The notes: a model not told the origin generated them from the sequence alone. Shown: positions 46,247 through 57,568, counted from the stretch's first letter. The stretch: 64,000 nt of DNA from Bordetella parapertussis (GCA_945870575.1 CAMBSK010000006.1:1-64000); one strand, 5' to 3'. Translations and numbers: made by a program.

Positions 46247-46525
46247 ATGTCAGTCATGAATGTTCACGTCAGAGCTCTTATCAGCACGGCCCTGGGGCTG
46301 TTTGTGTCCAATGCCTTGGCCGGCGACATGGCCGAGTGCTCCAAACTTGCAGACAAGGACAAAAAAGCTTTTTGCATGGCCAGTTACGCAGCTAGCGGTA
46401 CCTACTGCGACATGATCAAAAACTACGAATTGCGCCGTGATTGCATGTCCAAAGTGGTCAAAAAACAACGCGAATTAAGCTACAGCGTGATGAACAAACC
46501 CAAGCCGGTCGAAGAAGAAAAATAA
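46247..46525 (+). CDS. Small secreted twin CX11C protein, unknown function (92 aa)
   Basis: Not recognised. The N-terminal signal peptide ends near ALAGD (about residue 25); starts at 46247 and 46256 are both possible. The mature chain has four cysteines in two identical spacings: C-x11-C (CSKLADKDKKAFC) and C-x11-C (CDMIKNYELRRDC), separated by ten residues. That pattern suggests a helical hairpin held by two disulfides, as in CHCH-type folds. The C-terminal tail is Lys/Pro/Glu-rich. It ends four bases from the convergent ispB stop. Confidence 0.7.
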   Translation: MSVMNVHVRALISTALGLFVSNALAGDMAECSKLADKDKKAFCMASYAASGTYCDMIKNYELRRDCMSKVVKKQRELSYSVMNKPKPVEEEK

Positions 46526-46529
46526 ATCC

Positions 46530-47516
46530 TCAGCTCTGGCGATCCAGCAGTTGTTCTGCCAGCGCAGCCAATGCTGTTTTGTAATCACTGTCGGCCAAGA
46601 CATGCAGTGCATTCAATGCCAACCTAGCCTGCGCCGAAGCTGCTTCGCGTGTGGCCTGCATGGCGCCGGTGCTTCTGACAATGGCAGCAATTTTTTGAAG
46701 GGACTCGACTTCGCCGTTCTCAATCGCCTGTCTGATCAAAGCGCATTCGTCCGGCGAGCCGCGTTGCATGGCGACGATCAAAGGCAAGGTAGCCTTGCCT
46801 TCGCGCAAATCATCCCCCAGGTTTTTGCCCAACAAAGCGGCGTCCCCGTCGTAATCCAGCACATCGTCTATCACTTGAAACGCCGTGCCCAGCGCCTGGC
46901 CGTATTCGGCGCAAGCGGATTCCACTGCGGATGAATTGCCGTTGATCACCGCCGGTAAGCGGGTACTGGCTTCAAACAACTTGGCAGTTTTGCTGCGGAT
47001 GACGTTCAAATAACCGTTTTCGTCCAGCGAGGCGTCGTGCATATTCATAAGCTGCATGACTTCGCCCTCCGCGATGACGTTGGTGGCATCGGCGACGATG
47101 TCCAGAATGCGCATGTTCTGGCACTCAACCATCATTTGAAACGCGCGCGAATACAAAAAGTCGCCGACCAGCACGCTGGCCGGGTTGCCAAATATTGCGT
47201 TGGCAGTAGGTTTGCTGCGCCGCAGTTTGGAGTCGTCGACCACGTCGTCGTGTAGCAAAGTGGCGGTATGTATGAATTCAATGACAGCTGCCAGAGTGTG
47301 GTGGTCACTGCCCTTGTAGCCAAGCGCACCGGCCATTAAAAGCAGCAACACAGGGCGCAGCCGCTTGCCGCCGGCCATAATAATGTGTTGTGAGACTTCG
47401 CCAACCAGGGGAACGCCGGAGGAAAGACGTTGCGTGATGATGCGGTCGACGGCGAGCATGTCCTGTCCGATCAGGCCGCTGACGGCTGTCTGGGAGGGGG
47501 AATCGGAGGCGCTCAA
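46530..47516 (-). CDS. ispB: Octaprenyl diphosphate synthase-type polyprenyl synthase
   Basis: A trans-polyprenyl synthase making the ubiquinone side-chain diphosphate. The first and second Asp-rich motifs are LLHDDVVDDS and FQVIDDVLDYDGD, with GGKRLRPVLLLL, GDFLYSRAFQMM and GKNLGDDLREGKATLPLI also present. The start is uncertain: TTG 47516 gives 328 aa, close to the E. coli enzyme, while ATG 47570 would run into the divergent rplU promoter and ATG 47459 would trim the first helix. Divergent from rplU, as in E. coli and many proteobacteria. Confidence 0.92.
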   Translation of the reverse strand: MSASDSPSQTAVSGLIGQDMLAVDRIITQRLSSGVPLVGEVSQHIIMAGGKRLRPVLLLLMAGALGYKGSDHHTLAAVIEFIHTATLLHDDVVDDSKLRRSKPTANAIFGNPASVLVGDFLYSRAFQMMVECQNMRILDIVADATNVIAEGEVMQLMNMHDASLDENGYLNVIRSKTAKLFEASTRLPAVINGNSSAVESACAEYGQALGTAFQVIDDVLDYDGDAALLGKNLGDDLREGKATLPLIVAMQRGSPDECALIRQAIENGEVESLQKIAAIVRSTGAMQATREAASAQARLALNALHVLADSDYKTALAALAEQLLDRQS

Positions 47517-47574
47517 GGTATTTTTCTCAATCAAGAGGCAAATTATAGGCACCGGAATCGGTCTGGCCATACAG

Positions 47575-47606
47575 TTGACACGATAACCCCGAATGCATGC
47601 TAAAAT
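47575..47606 (+). promoter_or_regulatory. Probable promoter of rplU-rpmA(-obgE-proB)
   Basis: A perfect TTGACA (47575-47580) is followed 20 bases later by the extended -10 TGCTAAAAT (47598-47606). The spacer is longer than the usual 17, but the TGn element can compensate. Predicted transcription start is near 47613. Confidence 0.6.
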
Positions 47607-47611
47607 GTTCG

Positions 47612-47637
47612 GCTCTGCTGAAATCCGTTGGCAGAGC
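47612..47637 (+). promoter_or_regulatory. 5' UTR hairpin of the rplU message
   Basis: GCTCTGC (47612-47618) pairs with GCAGAGC (47631-47637) around a 12-base loop. It would sit at the extreme 5' end of the predicted transcript, 26 bases before the rplU ATG. It may protect the message or bind a ribosomal protein as an autoregulatory element. No T-run follows. Confidence 0.5.
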
Positions 47638-47663
47638 AAAGAGTCTTTCTTTCAGAGGTTCGT

Positions 47664-47975
47664 ATGTACGCAGTCATAAAAACCGGTGGCAAGCAATATC
47701 GCGTGTCGACCGGCGAAAAAATCAAAGTAGAACAGATAGCTGCGGACGTTGGCCAGGAAATCGTGATTGACCAGGTTTTGGCTGTCGGCAACGGCGCAGA
47801 AATCAAGGTCGGCACACCCCTGGTGTCCGGTGCATCTGTCAAAGCCATGGTCATTGCCCATGGCAAGCACGACAAAGTGCGCATCTTCAAAATGCGCCGC
47901 CGTAAGCATTACCAAAAACGTCAAGGCCATCGCCAGCAATTCACCGAATTGCAGATCGCCTCTATCCAAGCCTAA
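47664..47975 (+). CDS. rplU: 50S ribosomal protein L21
   Basis: A 103-residue large-subunit protein: [20 protein letters not shown] at the N-terminus and [21 protein letters not shown] near the C-terminus (the KRRK-rich signature). The start is ATG 47664 with AGAGG five bases upstream; the frame is open further upstream through the leader hairpin. First gene of rplU-rpmA-obgE-proB. Confidence 0.97.
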   Translation: MYAVIKTGGKQYRVSTGEKIKVEQIAADVGQEIVIDQVLAVGNGAEIKVGTPLVSGASVKAMVIAHGKHDKVRIFKMRRRKHYQKRQGHRQQFTELQIASIQA

Positions 47976-47989
47976 GGAGCACTCACACC

Positions 47990-48247
47990 ATGGCACAGAA
48001 AAAAGGCGGCGGCTCTACGCGCAACGGTCGCGATTCCAACCCCAAGATGCTCGGCGTCAAGGCGTTCGGCGGCGAACACATCACTGCAGGCGCCATCATC
48101 GTGCGTCAACGCGGTACCAAGTTCCACCCCGGCACCAATGTCGGCATTGGCAAAGACCATACCTTGTTTGCTTTGGTTGAAGGCCACGTGTCTTTCGCTA
48201 TCAAAGGTTCTTTGAATAAGCACATGGTCAATGTGATACCTGCTTAA
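47990..48247 (+). CDS. rpmA: 50S ribosomal protein L27
   Basis: An 85-residue protein located near the peptidyl-transferase centre. It has the typical N-terminus [19 protein letters not shown], then GVKAFGGE, and [21 protein letters not shown]. No N-terminal cleavage extension of the Firmicutes type. It lies 14 bases after rplU. Confidence 0.97.
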   Translation: MAQKKGGGSTRNGRDSNPKMLGVKAFGGEHITAGAIIVRQRGTKFHPGTNVGIGKDHTLFALVEGHVSFAIKGSLNKHMVNVIPA

Positions 48248-48265
48248 GGTTCACAAACCTCCCTG

Positions 48266-48296
48266 CAAAGCCCCGCTTGCCGGGGCTTTGTTGTTT
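48266..48296 (+). terminator. Terminator after rpmA
   Basis: CAAAGCCCCG (48266-48275) pairs with CGGGGCTTTG (48281-48290), ten base pairs with a five-base loop, followed by TTGTTT. It lies between rpmA and obgE and would lower obgE-proB expression relative to the ribosomal genes. Confidence 0.85.
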
Positions 48297-48304
48297 AAGA
48301 TTGA

Positions 48305-49372
<1,068 letters not shown>

Positions 49373-49392
49373 CAAGCAGGCTTTCCATTGCC

Positions 49393-50529
49393 ATGTCTGA
49401 TGCCAACCATTTACTCAAAGACGCAAGGCGCATCGTCGTCAAAGTAGGCTCCAGCCTGGTCACCAACGAAGGCCGCGGCCTGGACGAACAAGCCATAGGC
49501 GAATGGTGCCGCCAGATCGCCGCGCTGATGCGATCGGACGAGAAGCGCGAAATCATCATGGTGTCCAGCGGCGCGATCGCCGAGGGCATGAAGCGTTTAG
49601 GTTGGGCGACGCGTCCGCACGAAGTGCATGAATTGCAAGCCGCCGCTGCTGTGGGGCAAATGGGTTTGGTGCAAATGTACGAAACCAAATTACGCCAACA
49701 TGGTTTGGGCAGCGCGCAGGTGTTGCTCACCCACGCCGACCTGGCCGACCGCGAGCGTTATCTGAATGCCCGCTCAACGCTGAACACACTGTTGATGCAT
49801 AACGTGCTGCCGGTCATCAACGAAAACGACACCGTGGTCAACGACGAAATCAAATTCGGCGACAACGACACGCTGGGCGCTTTGGTGGCCAATCTGGTCG
49901 AAGCCGATGCGCTGGTCATACTGACCGACCAAGCCGGTTTGTTCACTGCCGACCCGCGCAAAGACAGCTCCGCCACGCTGGTGCAGCAGGCGCAAGCCGG
50001 TGACCCGGCTTTAGAAGCCATGGCCGGGGGCGCAGGCTCGAACATCGGGCGCGGCGGCATGCTCACCAAAATTTTGGCGGCCAAACGCGCCGCCGGTTCA
50101 GGTGCCAGCACCGTGATCGCCTGGGGCCGCGAACCGGATGCGCTGCTGCGTTTGTGCGCCGGTGAATCCATAGGCACTTTGCTGGTGGCACCGACCCAGA
50201 AACAGCAGGCGCGCAAGCAGTGGATGGCCGACCATTTGCAAATGCGCGGCGCCATTGCCATCGACGACGGCGCGGCGAACAAGCTCACGGGCGAAGGCAA
50301 AAGCCTGTTGCCCATAGGCATGCACAGCGTCAAAGGCGAGTTTTCGCGCGGTGACGTGATCGCTATTTGCGATTTGCAGGGCACTGAGCTCGCCCGCGGT
50401 CTGGCGAATTACGCCAGTGCCGAATGCCGCTTGCTCTGCAAAAAACCGTCCAGCGAGATAGAAAAATTGCTCGGCTACGTGGCGGAGCCTGAGATGGTGC
50501 ACCGCGACAACCTGGTGCTGATGCGTTAA
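49393..50529 (+). CDS. proB: Glutamate 5-kinase
   Basis: First enzyme of proline synthesis, feedback-inhibited by proline in the family. Its 378 residues comprise an amino-acid kinase domain ([61 protein letters not shown]) and a C-terminal PUA domain (about residues 285-370, including [19 protein letters not shown]). It is 20 bases after obgE; proS, the user of proline, is a little downstream. Confidence 0.97.
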   Translation: MSDANHLLKDARRIVVKVGSSLVTNEGRGLDEQAIGEWCRQIAALMRSDEKREIIMVSSGAIAEGMKRLGWATRPHEVHELQAAAAVGQMGLVQMYETKLRQHGLGSAQVLLTHADLADRERYLNARSTLNTLLMHNVLPVINENDTVVNDEIKFGDNDTLGALVANLVEADALVILTDQAGLFTADPRKDSSATLVQQAQAGDPALEAMAGGAGSNIGRGGMLTKILAAKRAAGSGASTVIAWGREPDALLRLCAGESIGTLLVAPTQKQQARKQWMADHLQMRGAIAIDDGAANKLTGEGKSLLPIGMHSVKGEFSRGDVIAICDLQGTELARGLANYASAECRLLCKKPSSEIEKLLGYVAEPEMVHRDNLVLMR

Positions 50530-50533
50530 CTGC

Positions 50534-51082
50534 TTATTCGCCCGGCGGGGCATGTTCGTCAGGTAAGTGCTGGCGCACGCCTTGGCGTAAAAAAGAGCTG
50601 CGGTTCTCTTGCCGGGGTAAAAAGCGGGACAACTCGGTCAAAGCCATTTCATACACACCGCGTTTGAACTCGACGACAGATTCCAGCGGCACCCAGTATT
50701 CGTTCCAACGCCAGGCGTCAAACTCCGGATGTGTGCTGGCGCGCAAGTTCAACGCGTGATCAGGCACCACCAATTGCAGCAAAAACCAAATTTGTTTTTG
50801 CCCCTTGTAATGGCCGCGCGCATCCTTGCGGATATAGCGGTCAGGCACTTCATAACGCAACCAGTCGCGGGTCCGGGCCACGATTCGCACATGCTCAGCT
50901 TGCAGTCCCACTTCCTCTTGCAGCTCCCTGAACAAGGCCTGCTCGGGTGTCTCTCCCCGGTCAATACCGCCTTGCGGAAACTGCCAACTGTGGGTGCGGA
51001 TGCGCTTGCCCCAAAACACCTGGTTCTTCTGGTTCAGCAAAATGATGCCGACGTTAGGCCGAAAGCCGTCACGGTCAAGCAT
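50534..51082 (-). CDS. rppH: RNA 5'-pyrophosphohydrolase RppH
   Basis: Nudix enzyme that removes pyrophosphate from mRNA 5' ends to start decay. The start ATG 51082 ([17 protein letters not shown]) has GAGG upstream; a TTG six bases earlier is less likely. The 182-aa product has [16 protein letters not shown] and the full Nudix box [23 protein letters not shown] spread over residues 38-60. Divergent from proS. Confidence 0.95.
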   Translation of the reverse strand: MLDRDGFRPNVGIILLNQKNQVFWGKRIRTHSWQFPQGGIDRGETPEQALFRELQEEVGLQAEHVRIVARTRDWLRYEVPDRYIRKDARGHYKGQKQIWFLLQLVVPDHALNLRASTHPEFDAWRWNEYWVPLESVVEFKRGVYEMALTELSRFLPRQENRSSFLRQGVRQHLPDEHAPPGE

Positions 51083-51198
51083 AATCAAACCTCAAAAATT
51101 TCAACTGAGGCCATTATGCACAGCATCCGGCTGGCATCAATACGCCGATAGGTTTCACCCCTTAAATAAAGCCACTAAGTTGGCGTTCACTGTTGCCC

Positions 51199-52944
51199 AT
51201 GAAAGCTTCCCAGTTCCTGATTTCCACCCTCAAAGAGGCCCCGGCAGACGCCGAAGTCGCCAGCCATCAGTTGATGATGCGTGCCGGCATGATCAAAAAA
51301 TTGGGTGCAGGTATTTACACCTACATGCCAATGGGCTTGCGCGTGATCCGAAAAGTGGAAGCCATCGTGCGCGAGGAAATGAACCGCGCCGCTGCGATTG
51401 AGCTGGCCATGCCGGTGGTGCAACCGGCCGAGTTGTGGCAGGAAACTGGGCGCTTCGAGAAGATGGGCCCTGAATTGCTGCGCATCAAAGACCGGCACGA
51501 CCGCGACTACGTGGTGCAACCGACCAGCGAAGAAGTGGTGACCGATATTGCGCGCCAGGAATTGCGCAGCTACAAACAGCTGCCGAAAAATTTCTACCAA
51601 ATACAAACCAAGTTCCGCGACGAACGCCGTCCGCGTTTCGGTTTGATGCGCGGGCGCGAGTTCATCATGAAAGACGCGTACAGCTTTGACCGTGACGCGG
51701 CCTCGGCGCAAATCAGCTACCAAGGCATGGCGCAGGCTTACCGCCGGATTTTTGATCGCTTCGGTTTGCGCTACCGCGCGGTGGCGGCTGACAGCGGCGC
51801 CATTGGCGGCGACTTGAGCGAAGAGTTCCAAGTGATTGCCGCCACCGGCGAAGACGCCATCGTGTATTGCCCGAACAGCGATTACGCGGCCAACATGGAA
51901 AAAGCCCAGTCGCTGGCCCCGGCTCAGCCGCGCGGCGCGGCCACAGCGGCTTGCACGCTGACACCGACGCCCGGTAAAAGCACTTGCGAAGACGTGGCCG
52001 AACTGCTGGGCGTGCCCTTGTCCACCACGGTCAAGTCACTGGTGCTGGCGACAGATGACACCAACGACAAAGGTGAAATCCTCAAAAGCCAAGTGTGGTT
52101 GCTCTTGGTGCGAGGCGACCATGACATGAACGAAGTCAAAGTTGGCAAGTTGCCCGGGTTTGAGACAGGTTTTCGGTTTGCCACGCTGGCTGAAATTGAC
52201 GAGCATTTCGGTTGCAAACCCGGCTACCTCGGACCCTTGAAATTGCAAAAGCCGTTGAAAGTAGTGGTCGACCGCGATGTGGCAGTCATGAGCAACTGGA
52301 TTTGCGGTGCCAACCAACCGGATCACCACATCACCGGCGTGAACTGGGGCCGCGATTTGCCCGAGCCCGACATGGTGGCCGACATACGCAACGTGGTGGC
52401 GGGCGACGCATCGCCTGATGGCAAAGGACCGCTGGCGATTGAGCGCGGCATTGAAGTCGGCCATATCTTTTACCTGGGCACCAAATACAGCGCGGCCATG
52501 AACGCCACGTTCTTGGCCGAGGACGGCAAGCCCAGGCTGTTCGAAATGGGTTGCTACGGCATAGGCATCACACGCCTGCCCGCAGCGGCCATCGAGCAAA
52601 ACCACGATGCCAAAGGCATCATCTGGCCGGACTCTCTCGCGCCGTTCACCGTGGTGATTTGCCCTATCGGGCCCGACCGCAGCCCCGATGTGAAAACCGC
52701 TGCCGAGGCTTTGTACGCCGAGTTGCTGCAAGCCGGTGTGGATGTGATGCTGGACGACCGGGGTGAGCGCCCCGGTGCCATGTTTGCTGACTGGGAATTG
52801 ATCGGCGTGCCGCACCGCGTCACCATCGGCGACCGGGGTTTGAAAGAAGGCCAAGTGGAATACCAGCACCGCAGAGACGCCGAGCCGACCAAGGTGGCGT
52901 TGGCGGAAGTGGCAGGGTTGATCAAGGTTAAGTTGGCGGCTTGA
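51199..52944 (+). CDS. proS: Prolyl-tRNA synthetase, bacterial (ProS type 1)
   Basis: Class II aminoacyl-tRNA synthetase of 581 aa. Motif 1 region [19 protein letters not shown], motif 2 [23 protein letters not shown] and motif 3 [17 protein letters not shown] are all present. The long insertion between motifs 2 and 3 (about residues 230-400) is the editing domain that clears alanine. The anticodon-binding domain ends with [19 protein letters not shown]. The start is ATG 51199; a TTG six bases earlier is in frame. Confidence 0.97.
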   Translation: MKASQFLISTLKEAPADAEVASHQLMMRAGMIKKLGAGIYTYMPMGLRVIRKVEAIVREEMNRAAAIELAMPVVQPAELWQETGRFEKMGPELLRIKDRHDRDYVVQPTSEEVVTDIARQELRSYKQLPKNFYQIQTKFRDERRPRFGLMRGREFIMKDAYSFDRDAASAQISYQGMAQAYRRIFDRFGLRYRAVAADSGAIGGDLSEEFQVIAATGEDAIVYCPNSDYAANMEKAQSLAPAQPRGAATAACTLTPTPGKSTCEDVAELLGVPLSTTVKSLVLATDDTNDKGEILKSQVWLLLVRGDHDMNEVKVGKLPGFETGFRFATLAEIDEHFGCKPGYLGPLKLQKPLKVVVDRDVAVMSNWICGANQPDHHITGVNWGRDLPEPDMVADIRNVVAGDASPDGKGPLAIERGIEVGHIFYLGTKYSAAMNATFLAEDGKPRLFEMGCYGIGITRLPAAAIEQNHDAKGIIWPDSLAPFTVVICPIGPDRSPDVKTAAEALYAELLQAGVDVMLDDRGERPGAMFADWELIGVPHRVTIGDRGLKEGQVEYQHRRDAEPTKVALAEVAGLIKVKLAA

Positions 52945-53019
52945 AAAACTCGGTTGTCATGTACCCATGCTTAGTCAAAACCCTGTGCGCCTGCGTCAGC
53001 GAAAGTCTGGTGTAGTTTA

Positions 53020-53655
53020 GTGAATAAATCGGTGGTGAGTTTGGCGTTTGTCTTGGCGGGCACTGCCGTCTTCAAGGTACACACCGGCCCGCAACGCGAA
53101 GAACACTTAGCCGACTCCGTTCGAACTGCCATGGGTGTGGCGGTCACTGGCCTGGCACCGCCGCAACCTTACTTGGCTACTCCTGCGGAAAAGCAGGCTT
53201 ACGCACAATGGTTGCAACACAATTCGCAAACATTGAATGCGCGCTTGCGGAAAATACACGGCAATGCAGGCTTGCCCGAACTCGCCACCCCTGAGTTGCA
53301 AACCATATTTTTGCAAACCGTTTGGTATGAGAGCAGCCGCGCTGCATTGGATCCGTCGCTGGTGCTGGGCTTGATGGAGGTGGAAAGCGGATTTCGCAAA
53401 TTCGCCATCAGCAGTGCAGGCGCCATGGGCGTGATGCAAGTCATGCCTTTTTGGCCGCGCTTGTTAGCAAGGGGTGAAGATGTGTCTTTGTTTCAATGGC
53501 AAACCAATATGCGCTTTGGCTGCGTCATATTGCGCCATTATTTAAAGCTAGAAAACGGCAATTTAACAATGGCGCTAGGCCGCTACAACGGCAGCCGGGG
53601 CCAAAGCGCCTACCCTGCCGCGGTGCTGGCCGCACAGCAACGCTGGCAGCCTTGA
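53020..53655 (+). CDS. Lytic transglycosylase, SLT domain
   Basis: A 211-residue periplasmic murein lyase. Residues 1-19 form a hydrophobic signal or anchor. The SLT domain starts near residue 108 (LDPSLVLGLMEVESGFRKFA, with the Glu-Ser pair at 122-123) and continues with SSAGAMGVMQVMPFWP and MALGRYNGSRG. The 90-residue segment between signal and domain has no recognised motif. The start is GTG 53020. It follows proS after 75 bases. Confidence 0.88.
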   Translation: MNKSVVSLAFVLAGTAVFKVHTGPQREEHLADSVRTAMGVAVTGLAPPQPYLATPAEKQAYAQWLQHNSQTLNARLRKIHGNAGLPELATPELQTIFLQTVWYESSRAALDPSLVLGLMEVESGFRKFAISSAGAMGVMQVMPFWPRLLARGEDVSLFQWQTNMRFGCVILRHYLKLENGNLTMALGRYNGSRGQSAYPAAVLAAQQRWQP

Positions 53656-53694
53656 ATCTTTGAACGCTAAAAGGGCTGGGTCAAGCCCGTGGAC

Positions 53695-54012
53695 TCAGGT
53701 GCCTAAGACTTTGGTCAGTTCGCCAGATTCGTACATCTCGGTCATGATGTCTGAGCCGCCGATGAATTCACCTTTGACATACAGCTGGGGAATGGTCGGC
53801 CAGTTACTGTATTCCTTGATGCCATGGCGGATGTCGGCATCATCCAGCACATTGATGGTGGTCAGGGTTTTGGTGTCCACGCCGCTGGCCTTGAGCAATT
53901 GAATGGCTCGGCCGGAAAAACCGCACATGGGGAAATTCGCATTGCCCTTCATGAACAAGACGACGTCGTTGTCTTTGACCAATTGGTCGATACGTTGCTG
54001 TACATCACTCAT
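53695..54012 (-). CDS. grxD: Monothiol glutaredoxin, Grx4 type
   Basis: A 105-residue CGFS glutaredoxin that carries [2Fe-2S] clusters. The active site CGFS starts at Cys30 (FPMCGFSGRA), and VLDDADIRHGIKEYSNWPTIPQLYVKGEFIGGSDI is the typical second half. It ends the hemA-prfA-prmC-grxD series, 37 bases after prmC. Confidence 0.96.
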   Translation of the reverse strand: MSDVQQRIDQLVKDNDVVLFMKGNANFPMCGFSGRAIQLLKASGVDTKTLTTINVLDDADIRHGIKEYSNWPTIPQLYVKGEFIGGSDIMTEMYESGELTKVLGT

Positions 54013-54049
54013 AAAAACTCCTACATTGCAAAAATGCTTAATTGCTGGA

Positions 54050-54871
54050 TTATTTCACTTCCGCGCGTCTGCCCCCGCTGCAACGCGCGATGCCCGCGAG
54101 GTCGTTGCGGCTTTGCACTTCGGTGAAGCCGTTTTGCCAAAGTAATTCGCAGACGGCAGACGCCTGATCGTAGCCGTGTTCCAGCAGCAGCCAGGCCTGC
54201 GGATTCAGGTAGTCCGGGGCCTGGCCGATGATGGTTTGCAAATCATCCAAGCCCTTTGGGCCGCTGACCAGCGCGCTTTGCGGCTCATACACCAGTCCGG
54301 GCAAATGCGGGTCGCCTTGGGCGATGTACGGCGGGTTGGAGACGATCAGGTCAAACCGGCCTTGCACTTGGCTGAACCAATCGCTTTGTTTCATCAACAC
54401 ATCGAGTTGCAAACGGCGGGCATTCGCCTGCGCCACTTTCAAGGCTTGGGCGCTTTGATCCACGGCGTGCACAGACCAATCGGGGCGTTGGTGCTTCAAT
54501 GCCAAGGCGATTGCGCCGCTTCCGGTGCCCAAATCCAGCACCCGGGCTTGCGGCAAACCTAAGGCCAAGGCCCAATCAACCAGAGTTTCGGTGTCAGCGC
54601 GCGGCACCAGCACGTCCGGCGTGACTTGCAATTCCAATCCGTGGAACGCTTGCCAGCCGGTCACATAAGCCAGCGGTTCGTTATCCAACAGTCTTGCAAA
54701 CCCTTGTTGAAATTGCGCTTGCTGGTCAATGGACAGCTCAAACGTGTCGTTCAACAACAGCCAAGCGCGGTCGTGCAAAGAGCCTTGCATGACATGCAGC
54801 AACAGCGTTTGCGCGTCAATTGGTTCGATGTCCACGGAGCGGGCGTGTAGCAATGCCTGTTGGGTATTCAA
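54050..54871 (-). CDS. prmC: Peptide chain release factor N5-glutamine methyltransferase
   Basis: Methylates the GGQ glutamine of release factors. Its 273 residues have an N-terminal helical domain, [13 protein letters not shown], the SAM loop [17 protein letters not shown] and the catalytic NPPY at residues 179-182 ([14 protein letters not shown]). It overlaps the stop of its substrate gene prfA by an ATGA junction, the classical pairing. Confidence 0.97.
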   Translation of the reverse strand: MNTQQALLHARSVDIEPIDAQTLLLHVMQGSLHDRAWLLLNDTFELSIDQQAQFQQGFARLLDNEPLAYVTGWQAFHGLELQVTPDVLVPRADTETLVDWALALGLPQARVLDLGTGSGAIALALKHQRPDWSVHAVDQSAQALKVAQANARRLQLDVLMKQSDWFSQVQGRFDLIVSNPPYIAQGDPHLPGLVYEPQSALVSGPKGLDDLQTIIGQAPDYLNPQAWLLLEHGYDQASAVCELLWQNGFTEVQSRNDLAGIARCSGGRRAEVK

Positions 54872-55956
54872 GCCGCATCTTCCAACGCGGCCAATTGCTG
54901 CGCCGCTTCATAAGCTTGCAAGGCTTCAACCACATCGCCTAAATCGCCTTCCATGATGGCCAGCAATTTGTACAAAGTCAGGTTGATGCGGTGGTCGGTG
55001 AAGCGGCCTTGCGGAAAGTTGTAGGTGCGTATGCGGTCGCTGCGGTCGCCGCTGCCAATCAGGCTTTTGCGCTCGGCCGCGTCTTTGGCGGCGCGTTCAC
55101 TGCGGTCTTTTTCTTGGATGCGCGCGGTCAGCACGCGCAGTGCCTGCGCTTTGTTGCTGTGCTGGCTGCGCCCGTCCTGACATTCAGCCACGATGCCGGT
55201 GGGCAAATGCGTGATGCGCACGGCGGAGTCGGTTTTGTTGATGTGCTGACCGCCGGCACCGCTGGCGCGGAAGGTGTCAATGCGTAAATCGGAGGGGTTG
55301 ATTTTGATGGCCTCTGCTTCGTCCGGTTCGGCCAACACCGCCACGGTGCAAGCGCTGGTGTGTATGCGGCCCTGTGTTTCGGTGACTGGCACGCGCTGCA
55401 CACGGTGACCGCCGGACTCGAATTTCAAACACCCGTAAACGCCGCTGCCTTCGATGCGCACCACCACTTCCTTGTAGCCGCCCAACTCACTCGGCGACTC
55501 GCTGACCACTTCCACGCGCCAATCGCGCTCAGTGCAAAAGCGCGTGTACATGCGCAGCAAATCACCCGCAAACAAAGTCGATTCATCGCCGCCGGTACCG
55601 GCGCGGATTTCTAAAAACGCATGGCGTGCATCGTCTGGGTCTTTGGGCAGCAACATGCGCTGCAATTGCGCGAGCAGTGCTTCAGTTTGAACCGCCGCGC
55701 TGGCGATTTCTTCCTGCGCCATGGCTTGCACTTGCGGGTCGCTGTCGTTCAACATGGATTGCGCGGATTCGCTGTCTTGCGTGAGTTGCAACCAGCGTTG
55801 GTAAGGCGTGACCAGAGCGGCCACCTCGGCGTGTTCGCGCGACAGCGCCAGAAACTGCGTCATGTCTTTCATGATGTCTTCACGCGACAGTAAAAAGTCG
55901 AGCTCGGACAAGCGTTGCACATTGCGCTCGAGCTGAGCGCGCATAAACGACTTCAT
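54868..55956 (-). CDS. prfA: Peptide chain release factor 1
   Basis: Decodes UAA and UAG stop codons. Among its 362 residues are [21 protein letters not shown], the codon-recognition neighbourhood [19 protein letters not shown] and the catalytic GGQ loop near residue 235 ([18 protein letters not shown]). The start at 55956 (MKSFMRAQ) could be four codons further on. Confidence 0.97.
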   Translation of the reverse strand: MKSFMRAQLERNVQRLSELDFLLSREDIMKDMTQFLALSREHAEVAALVTPYQRWLQLTQDSESAQSMLNDSDPQVQAMAQEEIASAAVQTEALLAQLQRMLLPKDPDDARHAFLEIRAGTGGDESTLFAGDLLRMYTRFCTERDWRVEVVSESPSELGGYKEVVVRIEGSGVYGCLKFESGGHRVQRVPVTETQGRIHTSACTVAVLAEPDEAEAIKINPSDLRIDTFRASGAGGQHINKTDSAVRITHLPTGIVAECQDGRSQHSNKAQALRVLTARIQEKDRSERAAKDAAERKSLIGSGDRSDRIRTYNFPQGRFTDHRINLTLYKLLAIMEGDLGDVVEALQAYEAAQQLAALEDAA

Positions 55957-55973
55957 TGGATGGGCGCTTTCAG

Positions 55974-57233
55974 CTAACGGCCGGCGCGTAAAAAGAAATG
56001 CTCTATGGCTTGGCGTGCCTGTTGGCGTGAATGGGCATCGTCGGCATGCAACTCAGCCATGGCGCCGTGCAGCATTTTTTGCGTCAGGCTTTTGGCGAGG
56101 CTCTCTAGCACGGCTTCAATCGGCTCGCCTTTGGCAATCAGTTTGTGGGCGCGGCCCAGTTCAGCGGCGCGCCAAGCCTCGGCCTGCTGGTTGAGTTGCT
56201 GAATCAGCGGCACGTCCGAGCGCTGGTCCAGCCAGTGCACAAAACTTTGCACACCGGCATCAATGATGAGCTCGGCTTCAGCCACTGCCGCCTGGCGGCT
56301 GGCTTGACCGGTTTGCACCACCTGCGACAAATCGTCCACGGTGTACAAATACACGTCACGCAAAGACTTGACCTCGGGCTCGATGTCGCGCGGCACCGCC
56401 AAGTCCACCATGAACATGGGGCTATTACGGCGTTTTTTCAGCGCACGTTCCACCGCGCCCAAGCCAATCAAAGGCAAGGTGCTGGCGGTGCAACTGATGA
56501 CCGCGTCGAACTCGTGCAAGCGGTCGGGCAAATCGGCCAATCGCATGACGTTGGCCTTGAGTTGTCGCGCCAGCAATTCGCCGCGCTCCATGGTGCGGTT
56601 GGCGACCGTCATGCCGCGCGGGGTTTTGGCAGCGAAATGCGTCGCGCAGAGTTCTATCATTTCTCCGGCGCCGACAAACAGCACATTGATTTTGCTCAGG
56701 TCTTCAAACAACTGGCCGGCCAATCGCACGGAAGCTGCCGACATGCTGATGCTGTGCGCGCCGATTTCGGTGGTGCTGCGCACTTGTTTGGCGACCGCAA
56801 ACGAGCGCTGGAACATCTGGTGCAAGGTCGAGCCTAAAGCGCCGACTTCGCGCGCCACCCGCACTGCATCTTTCATTTGCCCCAGGATTTGCGGCTCACC
56901 CAGCACCATCGAGTCCAAACCACTGGCGACCCGAAAAGCGTGGCGCGCCGCTCCTTCGTCGACCATGGTGTAGACATGGCTGTGTAAGCTGTCAGTGCTG
57001 ACGCCGCCGGACTCGGCCAGCCAGGCCATGGTCTTGGGCATCAGGATTTCGTTGGAGGCGCAGTAAATTTCGGTGCGGTTGCACGTAGAGAGAATAGCGG
57101 CTTCGGTCTGGCTTCCGACCGCCTGGCGAAATCCATCCAACACCGGGCCCATGTGTTCGACGGCAAAGGCAAATCTCCCCCGCAAATCCAAAGGTGCGGT
57201 GGTGTGGTTAAGACCGAGAGCCCAAACTGACAT
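55974..57233 (-). CDS. hemA: Glutamyl-tRNA reductase
   Basis: First enzyme of C5 tetrapyrrole synthesis. Its 419 residues start [20 protein letters not shown], with the catalytic Cys51 in [30 protein letters not shown], the NADPH loop [12 protein letters not shown] and [13 protein letters not shown] [11 protein letters not shown]-terminal dimerisation helix follows. It leads the hemA-prfA-prmC-grxD series. A TATAAT sits unusually close to its start codon. Confidence 0.97.
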   Translation of the reverse strand: MSVWALGLNHTTAPLDLRGRFAFAVEHMGPVLDGFRQAVGSQTEAAILSTCNRTEIYCASNEILMPKTMAWLAESGGVSTDSLHSHVYTMVDEGAARHAFRVASGLDSMVLGEPQILGQMKDAVRVAREVGALGSTLHQMFQRSFAVAKQVRSTTEIGAHSISMSAASVRLAGQLFEDLSKINVLFVGAGEMIELCATHFAAKTPRGMTVANRTMERGELLARQLKANVMRLADLPDRLHEFDAVISCTASTLPLIGLGAVERALKKRRNSPMFMVDLAVPRDIEPEVKSLRDVYLYTVDDLSQVVQTGQASRQAAVAEAELIIDAGVQSFVHWLDQRSDVPLIQQLNQQAEAWRAAELGRAHKLIAKGEPIEAVLESLAKSLTQKMLHGAMAELHADDAHSRQQARQAIEHFFLRAGR

Positions 57234-57240
57234 GGTTCAG

Positions 57241-57246
57241 ATTATA
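57241..57246 (-). promoter_or_regulatory. TATAAT element just upstream of hemA
   Basis: A perfect -10 hexamer on the minus strand ends eight bases before the hemA ATG. If used, the transcript would start at or next to the ATG. The -35 region is poor. The complementary strand reads TATAAA and could serve the divergent small membrane-protein gene. Confidence 0.4.
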
Positions 57247-57267
57247 AAATTCGAATATATGGATGTT

Positions 57268-57525
57268 ATGTCGCTTACGGTTCACTTGCTGAATTTTATT
57301 GCCCCGGCCTGTGCCGTGGCTGCCTGGATGGCCTTGGTCACCCCCCTGGTTACCCGGACTTCGCCGGGCTGGCGGGCCTGGCGGCGTCAGTTTGTACTCA
57401 ACAGTGTCATTGGGGTCTGTGTGCTGCTGATCGGCCTGCTGTGGCTGGGCAATGACGGCAAAGTCATCACCTACGCAGCCATGCTTTTTGCCTGTGCCGG
57501 CACCCAGTGGTTGTTAACCCTTTGA
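57268..57525 (+). CDS. Small two-helix membrane protein, unknown function (85 aa)
   Basis: Not assigned to a family. Hydrophobic segments at about residues 5-30 (HLLNFIAPACAVAAWMALV) and 45-82 suggest two or three membrane helices, with a short basic loop (GWRAWRRQ) between. Starts at 57259 and 57268 are in frame; earlier ones enter hemA. It is followed by a palindrome and then the large FAD/Fe-S gene on the same strand, so the two may be linked. Confidence 0.6.
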   Translation: MSLTVHLLNFIAPACAVAAWMALVTPLVTRTSPGWRAWRRQFVLNSVIGVCVLLIGLLWLGNDGKVITYAAMLFACAGTQWLLTL

Positions 57526-57526
57526 G

Positions 57527-57548
57527 CCCAGTGCCTGCAGGCACTGGG
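57527..57548 (+). terminator. Perfect 22-bp palindrome between the small membrane gene and the FAD/Fe-S gene
   Basis: CCCAGTGCC (57527-57535), TGCA, GGCACTGGG (57540-57548) form a fully symmetric stem. Only TT follows, then AACATTC, so termination would be weak. It lies 21 bases before the next start and may instead act as a terminator/stabiliser between the genes or as a binding site. Confidence 0.4.
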
Positions 57549-57568
57549 TTAACATTCAATCCTGATTT

